Of a DNA stretch of 8,612 nucleotides, positions 3,808 to 8,612 are shown in pieces; the stretch's first letter is position 1; every line of letters begins with the position of its first letter. Source of the DNA: Domibacillus sp. (GTDB lineage Bacteria > Bacillota > Bacilli > Bacillales > Domibacillaceae); contig JAPSKG010000090.1 in NCBI GenBank assembly GCA_031177795.1, positions 1-8,612 of the forward strand. The letters run 5' to 3'. Under the pieces are notes generated by a model, which was not told where the DNA came from, did not search any database, and was given only the letters and a program-made list of their open reading frames with translations. A program made the position numbers and the translations under genes.

Positions 3808-6612
3808 GTGATCAATGATGTACGATTTATAGTGGCCGATTTTGAAACGACCGGCCATTCCCATGCAAGTGGAGGCCGTATTATGCAAGCGGCTTTTGTA
3901 GCAATTGAAAATGGCCGGATAAATGAACAATATAATACATATTTAAACCCGGCTGGCCCGATCCCTCCTTTTATTCAAGAGCTTACGGGAATTAATGAAG
4001 AAACAGTCAAGGGTGCGCCATCTTTTCAAGAAAAAGCCTCGCTCTTTCATAAATGGCTTGAGGAAGCTGTTTTTGTTGCCCACAATGTGTCGTTTGATTT
4101 AACGTTTTTGAACGGAGAATTAGAAGCAGCAGGCTATGCGCCATTTAATGGCCTTGTTATTGATACAGTGGAACTTGCTAAAATCGTTTTACCTGCCTCT
4201 GACAGCTACAAGCTTGGGGATTTATCAGAACAATTCCAGCTGCAGCACGGACAAAAACATCGAGCAGACAGCGATGCGTATGCTACTGCAGAGCTTTTTA
4301 TAAAACTGGTTGAAAAGTTAGAGCAGCTGCCGCTTGTAACAATTGAGCAGTTGTTAAAGCTTTCTGCTGGTTTGAAAAGTGATATTCATATGATCCTGGC
4401 TCGCATTGCTGCGAAAAAAAAGCTGCGCATTGAAACACTTCCTGCCTATTGGACGGTGTACCGCGGCTTGGCGCTTCGAAAAAAAGAATCACCTGTTAAG
4501 CGAAAAGCGGATAAATCCATTTTGTTTCCGGAAAAAGAAGAAGAGAAATGGATGCTTTTATCCGGCGTTCCAGGAATGGAACGGCGACAAGGACAGATGC
4601 AAATGATGAACGCCGTTCAGAAATCAATAGAAAGCGGAACTCATGCAGTTATTGAAGCAGGAACCGGAACAGGCAAGTCCCTTGCTTATCTTTTGCCGGC
4701 TGTATTTAAAAGCAGGCGTACAGGCAAGCCAATTATTGTTTCAACATACACTGTTCTTTTACAGCATCAGCTACTGGAACGAGAACTGGCAAAGCTGCAA
4801 ATGATGTTGCCTTTTAACGTAAAGGCAGCTGTTTTAAAAGGGAAGCGGCATTATTTGGATTTATCCCGTTTTGTTCGTTCGCTTCGCGAAAAAGAAAGAA
4901 ATTATGATCGCACGATTGCAAAAATGCAAATGCTAGTGTGGCTGCTTGAAACAGAAACCGGGGATGGAGATGAACTGAATTTATCTTCTGGAGGCCTTCT
5001 TCTCTGGCAGGAAGTTTGCCAGGCTGAAGATTACAGAAATAAAGCGAAACAAGCATGGAGAAAGCACGATTTTGCTTTGTATGCTAAAGAAGTAGCTGCA
5101 AGCGCAGATATAATTATTACAAACCATTCTTTTTTAATTGCTGATATGAAAGCTGAAAAGCCTTTGTTAGAAAAAGGCAGCCATATTATTATTGACGAAG
5201 CGCACCGTTTTGAAAAAGCTGCAAGAGAGCGTTTAGGCAAAGAACTATCGCTTTTCCAGTTAAAATTTTTAATGGGGAAAATTGGCTCTACAGATGACCG
5301 GCGGCTCTTGTATCATCTTGAACGAATTGAAGCAAAGCATTTGTCGCCAAGGTCGTCTGTAAAATTGGTTAAACAAATGGCCACAGTAGCTGCAGAAGCG
5401 GAAGAGTGGTTTGGCCTGCTAGCAACATTTTTCGAGAAAAAAACAAAAGGAACGGGACAAACTAAACGACAGTATGCATTAGATGAACAAAATCGAAGCA
5501 CGGCAGAGTGGCAGAGAATTGAATACGGTGCAGAGCGGCTTTACAATGATTTGTCTACACTGATAGAAGCAGTAACGGAAAAAGCAGCGCCGATTGAAGA
5601 AATTCGAAAACAGCTTTCTGCCCGGGATGAGCTTTATGTAGATGACACGGCTGTTTTTTTAGCAAGATGCCGCCAATGGAATGAGGAGTTGTTTGAGCTC
5701 GTTTTTCGCCCTGACGACGAAGACGTTATTTGGCTTGAAGGAGACGTCCGCTCTTTAAATAACACGTTTGCCATTCGGACACAGCCTGTTCAGCCGGGCA
5801 GGTTAATTCGAGACTACTTGCTTGAACGTCACCACGTGCTGTTTACCTCTGCCACATTGACAGTTGAACAATCTTTTCAGTTTTTTGTTAGTGAGATGGG
5901 CCTTTCTGCGTATCCATACGATGAATATGTGATTAACTCGCCGTTTGATTACGCGAAAAATTGTCGAATTATTATTCCAGACGATGTACCAGAAGTAAAA
6001 GAGGTTGACAGCGCTTCTTACGCACAAGCTGTGGCTGATTACATTATTGCAGCTGCAGAAACAGCAGGCGGCCGTATGCTTGTTTTGTTTACATCATTTG
6101 AGATTTTAAAGAAGACTCATGATTTTATCCGGGAAACAGAGCTTTTGGCCGATTATGCAATTATTGCCCAAGGGATTACAAGCGGCAGCGTTGCACGGCT
6201 AGCGAAAAATTTCCGGCAATATGATAAAGCTATTTTGCTCGGTACCGGAGCTCTTTGGGAAGGAATTGATATTCCGGGAGAAGACTTGTCTGTTTTATTT
6301 ATCGTTCGGCTTCCTTTTGCGCCTCCGGATGATCCATTTGTAGCGGCTAAAAGCAAGCAGTTAAAAGAAGAAGGAAAAAATCCTTTTTCCGCTTATTCGC
6401 TTCCTCAAGCAATTATCCGTTTCCGGCAAGGATTTGGCAGGCTGATCCGAACACAGTCTGACCGGGGAATTGCCGTCATTTTTGACCGGCGTGTAGTGTC
6501 GAGCCGTTATGGCAAAGCGTTTTTGGAATCAATTCCTGAAGTGCCGGTTACTCAACAAGATATTACTGGAACAATGGAGTTAATTGAAAAGTGGCTTGAC
6601 AGTGAAAAATAG
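3808..6612 (+). CDS. dinG: DinG-family protein: DEDDh 3'-5' exonuclease fused to XPD-like helicase core
   Basis: The 934 residues match the Gram-positive DinG form. Residues 1-170 form a DnaQ-like exonuclease: DFETTG (11-16, D11 and E13), HNVSFD (92-97, D97), and H151 with D156 in HRADSD, completing the DEDDh set. After a linker comes a superfamily 2 helicase core with Walker A EAGTGTGKS (283-291), DEAH box IIDEAH (461-466), SATL (681-684) and motif VI QGFGRLIR (874-881). E. coli DinG uses four cysteines between Walker A and DEAH to hold an iron-sulfur cluster; here only C404 lies in that span, so no cluster is expected. Studies of Staphylococcus aureus DinG describe a nuclease that has lost helicase activity, a likely parallel. 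I chose GTG 3808 over the in-frame GTG 3799 because AAAGGTG (3793-3799) is spaced 8 nt from it. The role is probably DNA or RNA processing or repair; the substrate is not known. Confidence 0.93.
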   Translation: MINDVRFIVADFETTGHSHASGGRIMQAAFVAIENGRINEQYNTYLNPAGPIPPFIQELTGINEETVKGAPSFQEKASLFHKWLEEAVFVAHNVSFDLTFLNGELEAAGYAPFNGLVIDTVELAKIVLPASDSYKLGDLSEQFQLQHGQKHRADSDAYATAELFIKLVEKLEQLPLVTIEQLLKLSAGLKSDIHMILARIAAKKKLRIETLPAYWTVYRGLALRKKESPVKRKADKSILFPEKEEEKWMLLSGVPGMERRQGQMQMMNAVQKSIESGTHAVIEAGTGTGKSLAYLLPAVFKSRRTGKPIIVSTYTVLLQHQLLERELAKLQMMLPFNVKAAVLKGKRHYLDLSRFVRSLREKERNYDRTIAKMQMLVWLLETETGDGDELNLSSGGLLLWQEVCQAEDYRNKAKQAWRKHDFALYAKEVAASADIIITNHSFLIADMKAEKPLLEKGSHIIIDEAHRFEKAARERLGKELSLFQLKFLMGKIGSTDDRRLLYHLERIEAKHLSPRSSVKLVKQMATVAAEAEEWFGLLATFFEKKTKGTGQTKRQYALDEQNRSTAEWQRIEYGAERLYNDLSTLIEAVTEKAAPIEEIRKQLSARDELYVDDTAVFLARCRQWNEELFELVFRPDDEDVIWLEGDVRSLNNTFAIRTQPVQPGRLIRDYLLERHHVLFTSATLTVEQSFQFFVSEMGLSAYPYDEYVINSPFDYAKNCRIIIPDDVPEVKEVDSASYAQAVADYIIAAAETAGGRMLVLFTSFEILKKTHDFIRETELLADYAIIAQGITSGSVARLAKNFRQYDKAILLGTGALWEGIDIPGEDLSVLFIVRLPFAPPDDPFVAAKSKQLKEEGKNPFSAYSLPQAIIRFRQGFGRLIRTQSDRGIAVIFDRRVVSSRYGKAFLESIPEVPVTQQDITGTMELIEKWLDSEK

Positions 6613-6643
6613 TTGCAATAAACACGGTTGTTCCTGCTATAAT
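6613..6643 (+). promoter_or_regulatory. Candidate extended -10 promoter of ypmA-ypmB-aspB
   Basis: TGCTATAAT (6635-6643) is a perfect extended -10 element. TTGCAA (6613-6618) is a possible -35 at a long 19-nt spacing, which an extended -10 can tolerate. Transcription would start near 6650, leaving an untranslated leader of only about 14 nt, so the ribosome binding site would sit at the very 5' end of the mRNA. Confidence 0.6.
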
Positions 6644-6654
6644 TTTAGGCAGGA
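6632..6654 (+). repeat. Inverted repeat around the ypmA -10 box and ribosome binding site
   Basis: TCCTGC (6632-6637) is the exact reverse complement of GCAGGA (6649-6654), with 11 nt between them that contain the TATAAT box. The right arm overlaps the Shine-Dalgarno AGGAGGG (6651-6657). It could be an operator, or a hairpin that hides the ribosome binding site only in read-through mRNA from dinG. Confidence 0.5.
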
Positions 6655-6663
6655 GGGATTTTA

Positions 6664-6834
6664 ATGGAGTCAAAAATTGAAATACTGTCGACCGTAAAGG
6701 TTGAAAATAACGGTGATTTGTATAAGCTGGTTGATGCCTTGAACCGGACATTAAAGCGAGAAAATTTAATGTTTGGACTTGCACTCGATGCAGAGGATCA
6801 GTCCAAAGCAGTTTTTACGATTTATCGAACATAA
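6664..6834 (+). CDS. ypmA: Conserved small protein YpmA, function unknown
   Basis: A 56-residue frame starts MESKIEILST and ends AVFTIYRT. AGGAGGG (6651-6657) lies 6 nt upstream, a very good ribosome binding site. I recall B. subtilis YpmA as almost the same sequence and the same length, in the same place between dinG and ypmB. The central segment LYKLVDALNRTLKRENLMFG (19-38) looks like an amphipathic helix, and the C-terminal end resembles a beta-strand. No signal peptide, membrane segment or cysteine is present, so it is probably a small cytosolic protein. It has no assigned function that I know of. It is followed after 12 nt by ypmB. Confidence 0.9.
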   Translation: MESKIEILSTVKVENNGDLYKLVDALNRTLKRENLMFGLALDAEDQSKAVFTIYRT

Positions 6835-6846
6835 GAAGTGGTAAAA

Positions 6847-7335
6847 ATGCGAACGAATTTTAAAAAACATTTATTAATAATCGGAATTACTTTTGTTTTA
6901 ATTGCGGTGACCGTTGTAATATTGTATAATAATGCACAAAAACCGTATGAGAAAACAAAAGAGACAGCTTTGCAGCAACTGCAGGATACCATGTCTCTTA
7001 CAGAAGTAGAGAAAGTGTACTTATATAATGGTACAACTGCTTATTATACGGGAACAGGGAAAAATAAAAGCGGCAAGCGGGTAGCGGTATGGCTGGCACG
7101 TGATGGCAAGTCAGATCCGGTTGTTCTTCCGCTTGACGAGGGTATAACGGAAAAAGAAGCGCGGGCTCTTTTCAAGGAGGAAGCGGGCAGCGTTGAAATT
7201 TTATCGCTTACACTCGGCATTGAAAATAAAACCCCTGTATGGCTCTTTACTTTTAAAAGTGAAACTGGCGGTTTAAACTATTACTTTTTAACGTTCACGG
7301 ACGGAAAATGGTGGAAGAAAGTTGAAAACATTTAA
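6847..7335 (+). CDS. ypmB: Membrane-anchored YpmB-like protein, function unknown
   Basis: The 162 residues begin with a basic N-terminus (MRTNFKKH) and one hydrophobic segment (about 9-27), an uncleaved signal anchor that would leave the remainder outside the cell. The extracellular part has two short alpha/beta stretches, a layout like the PepSY-like (DUF5590) fold attributed to B. subtilis YpmB. Notable blocks are VYLYNGTTAYYTGTG (57-71) and the C-terminal NYYFLTFTDGKWWK (144-157). I prefer ATG 6847 to the in-frame GTG 6838: AGAAGTGG (about 6834-6841) can serve as a weak ribosome binding site for the ATG, while the GTG has none. It lies between ypmA and aspB as in Bacillus. Similarity to the B. 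subtilis protein is moderate, so the name rests partly on position. The role is unknown; cell-envelope or peptidase-regulating functions are guesses from the fold. Confidence 0.8.
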   Translation: MRTNFKKHLLIIGITFVLIAVTVVILYNNAQKPYEKTKETALQQLQDTMSLTEVEKVYLYNGTTAYYTGTGKNKSGKRVAVWLARDGKSDPVVLPLDEGITEKEARALFKEEAGSVEILSLTLGIENKTPVWLFTFKSETGGLNYYFLTFTDGKWWKKVENI

Positions 7336-7354
7336 CAGATTGGAGAATTTAAAA

Positions 7355-8548
7355 ATGGAAGTACAATTAGCAGAACGCGTAAAAGCATTAACTCCTTCTA
7401 CAACACTTGCGATTACAGCAAAAGCAAAAGAAATGAAAGCGCAAGGAATCGATGTTATCGGCCTGGGCGCCGGTGAACCGGATTTTAATACACCGGATCA
7501 TATTATTGAAGCAGCGTATGAGTCATTAAAAGAGGGGCAAACAAAATATACACCGGCAGGCGGTCTTGTAGAATTAAAAAACGCCATTATTGCTAAATTC
7601 CAGGAAGACCAGGGCATTACATACAAGCCAAATGAAATCATTGTTACAACCGGCGCGAAACATGCATTGTACAACCTTTTTCAAGTCATTTTAAATGAAG
7701 GTGATGAAGTAATTATCCCTACACCATACTGGGTAAGCTACCCTGAGCAAGTTAAGCTCGCAGATGGAGTTCCGGTTTACGTAGAAGGAAAAGAGTCAAA
7801 TGATTTTAAGATTACGCCAGAGCAGCTTGAAACAGCTATTACGGATAAAACTAAAGCAGTTATTATTAACTCGCCGTCAAACCCAACGGGAATGCTTTAC
7901 TCAGCAGACGAATTAAAAGCACTGGGTGAAATTGCTGTCCGCCACAACATTTGGATTGTATCAGATGAAATTTACGAAAAACTTGTTTACAGCGGAAATA
8001 AACATGTATCCATTGCAGAATTATCTCCAGAATTAAAAGAGCAAACCATTATTATCAATGGGGTATCAAAATCACATTCAATGACAGGATGGCGCATTGG
8101 CTATGCAGCCGGAAACGCGCAAGTAATTAAAGCGATGACAGATCTTGCAAGCCATTCAACGTCTAATCCAACTTCAACAGCCCAATACGGTGCAATTGCA
8201 GCTTATCGTGGCACTCAAGAGCCTGTGGAGGAAATGAAAAAAGCATTTGAAGAACGATTAAACATTATTCACGCAAAATTAAATGAAATCCCGGGTATTA
8301 CTTGCTTAAAACCACAAGGGGCATTTTATCTTTATCCAAATGCGACAAAAGCGGCCGAACTAACAGGTCATGCCAATGTAGATGAATTTGTGACGGCTCT
8401 TTTAGAAGAAGCTAACGTAGCTGTAGTACCGGGAAGCGGATTTGGGACACCTGCAAACATCCGCCTTTCTTATGCGACTTCTCTCGAACAGCTTGAAAAA
8501 GCAACGGACCGTATTGCGGAATATGTAAAAAACAACCAAAAAGGGTAA
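7355..8548 (+). CDS. aspB: Aspartate aminotransferase (class I, subgroup Ib, PLP-dependent)
   Basis: AspB interconverts L-aspartate plus 2-oxoglutarate with oxaloacetate plus glutamate. The 397 residues fit the roughly 393 of B. subtilis AspB. Fold type I landmarks are GAGEPDF (38-44), the substrate-loop lysine K102 in TTGAKHALYNL as in the Thermus-type Ib enzymes, N176 in SPSNPTG, D204 and Y207 in SDEIY, the PLP Schiff-base lysine K239 in SKSHSMTGWR, R247 for the cofactor phosphate, and R370 for the alpha-carboxylate. I chose ATG 7355 because GGAG (7342-7345) lies 9 nt upstream and the frame then begins MEVQLAERVKAL as in homologues; the in-frame TTG at 7322 lies inside ypmB. The gap to ypmB is 19 nt without a terminator, so they are co-transcribed. 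Product aspartate feeds PanD and asparagine synthesis. Confidence 0.95.
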   Translation: MEVQLAERVKALTPSTTLAITAKAKEMKAQGIDVIGLGAGEPDFNTPDHIIEAAYESLKEGQTKYTPAGGLVELKNAIIAKFQEDQGITYKPNEIIVTTGAKHALYNLFQVILNEGDEVIIPTPYWVSYPEQVKLADGVPVYVEGKESNDFKITPEQLETAITDKTKAVIINSPSNPTGMLYSADELKALGEIAVRHNIWIVSDEIYEKLVYSGNKHVSIAELSPELKEQTIIINGVSKSHSMTGWRIGYAAGNAQVIKAMTDLASHSTSNPTSTAQYGAIAAYRGTQEPVEEMKKAFEERLNIIHAKLNEIPGITCLKPQGAFYLYPNATKAAELTGHANVDEFVTALLEEANVAVVPGSGFGTPANIRLSYATSLEQLEKATDRIAEYVKNNQKG

Positions 8549-8550
8549 GA

Positions 8551-8588
8551 AAAAAGAAAAGCAGTCCACCCGGGCTGCTTTTCTTTTT
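8551..8588 (+). terminator. Strong intrinsic terminator after aspB
   Basis: A-rich arm plus GCAG (8552-8564) pairs perfectly with CTGC plus T-rich arm (8575-8587), continued inward by a T-G pair and CC/GG to the loop ACCC. The stem is about 16 bp with its 3' side rich in T. It begins 2 nt after the aspB stop. Confidence 0.93.
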
Positions 8589-8601
8589 GTTGTTCTCTTA
8601 G

Positions 8602-8607
8602 TATAAT
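8602..8607 (+). promoter_or_regulatory. Possible -10 box for the next gene beyond the window
   Basis: A perfect TATAAT lies 14 nt after the aspB terminator, at the window edge. No good -35 is present at 16-18 nt, and the upstream TAG is not an extended -10. In Bacillus the next gene is asnS. The coding sequence lies outside the window. Confidence 0.35.
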
Positions 8608-8612
8608 ATGAA

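Noticed and set aside
7322..7354. TTG 7322 as the aspB start
   Set aside because: It overlaps the end of ypmB and has no ribosome binding site, while ATG 7355 follows GGAG and matches family N-termini.

Overview
The window is a plus-strand stretch of a low-to-moderate GC Firmicute chromosome, almost certainly from the Bacillaceae or a close relative. The gene order cca–birA–panB–panC–panD–dinG–ypmA–ypmB–aspB matches what I recall of the Bacillus subtilis chromosome. Protein lengths, the strong AAGGAGG-type ribosome binding sites and the many T-tailed hairpins also fit. All genes are on one strand. I see no mobile element, tRNA, rRNA, CRISPR array or prophage gene. The species cannot be named from the sequence.

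Left part (1-1084): the last 40 codons of cca (tRNA CCA-adding enzyme) overlap the start of birA, the biotin ligase and biotin repressor. Nothing separates birA from the next leader except a candidate promoter right at the birA stop codon.

Pantothenate operon (about 1082-3424): a leader of roughly 200 nt carries a stem-loop with two single bulged adenines, the hallmark of the pan RNA motif. An intrinsic terminator with a U8 tail follows, and then panB, panC and panD, which overlap by 4 nt and 1 nt. The 3' arm of the pan stem can instead pair with the 5' arm of the terminator. This gives a complete model of transcription attenuation for vitamin B5 synthesis. A strong terminator closes the operon.

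PanD–dinG gap (3395-3807): about 410 nt without a convincing gene. It is rich in hairpins and T-runs: two further terminator-like structures, competing long-range pairings and a stable hairpin shortly before the dinG ribosome binding site. It may be a regulatory leader or may encode a small RNA.

Right part (3808-8612): dinG encodes the Gram-positive form of DinG, with an N-terminal DEDDh exonuclease fused to an XPD/DinG-like helicase core that lacks the iron-sulfur cysteines. Then come ypmA (56 aa, unknown function), ypmB (a single-pass membrane-anchored protein) and aspB (aspartate aminotransferase), closely spaced behind an extended -10 promoter. An inverted repeat brackets that -10 box and overlaps the ypmA ribosome binding site. 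A long-stem terminator ends aspB, and the window stops just after a further TATAAT box.

Metabolically, AspB can supply aspartate, PanD turns it into beta-alanine, and PanB and PanC make pantoate and pantothenate for coenzyme A. BirA provides the biotin cofactor for carboxylases. The coding genes are ordinary core genes. The non-coding leaders are the parts worth a second look.
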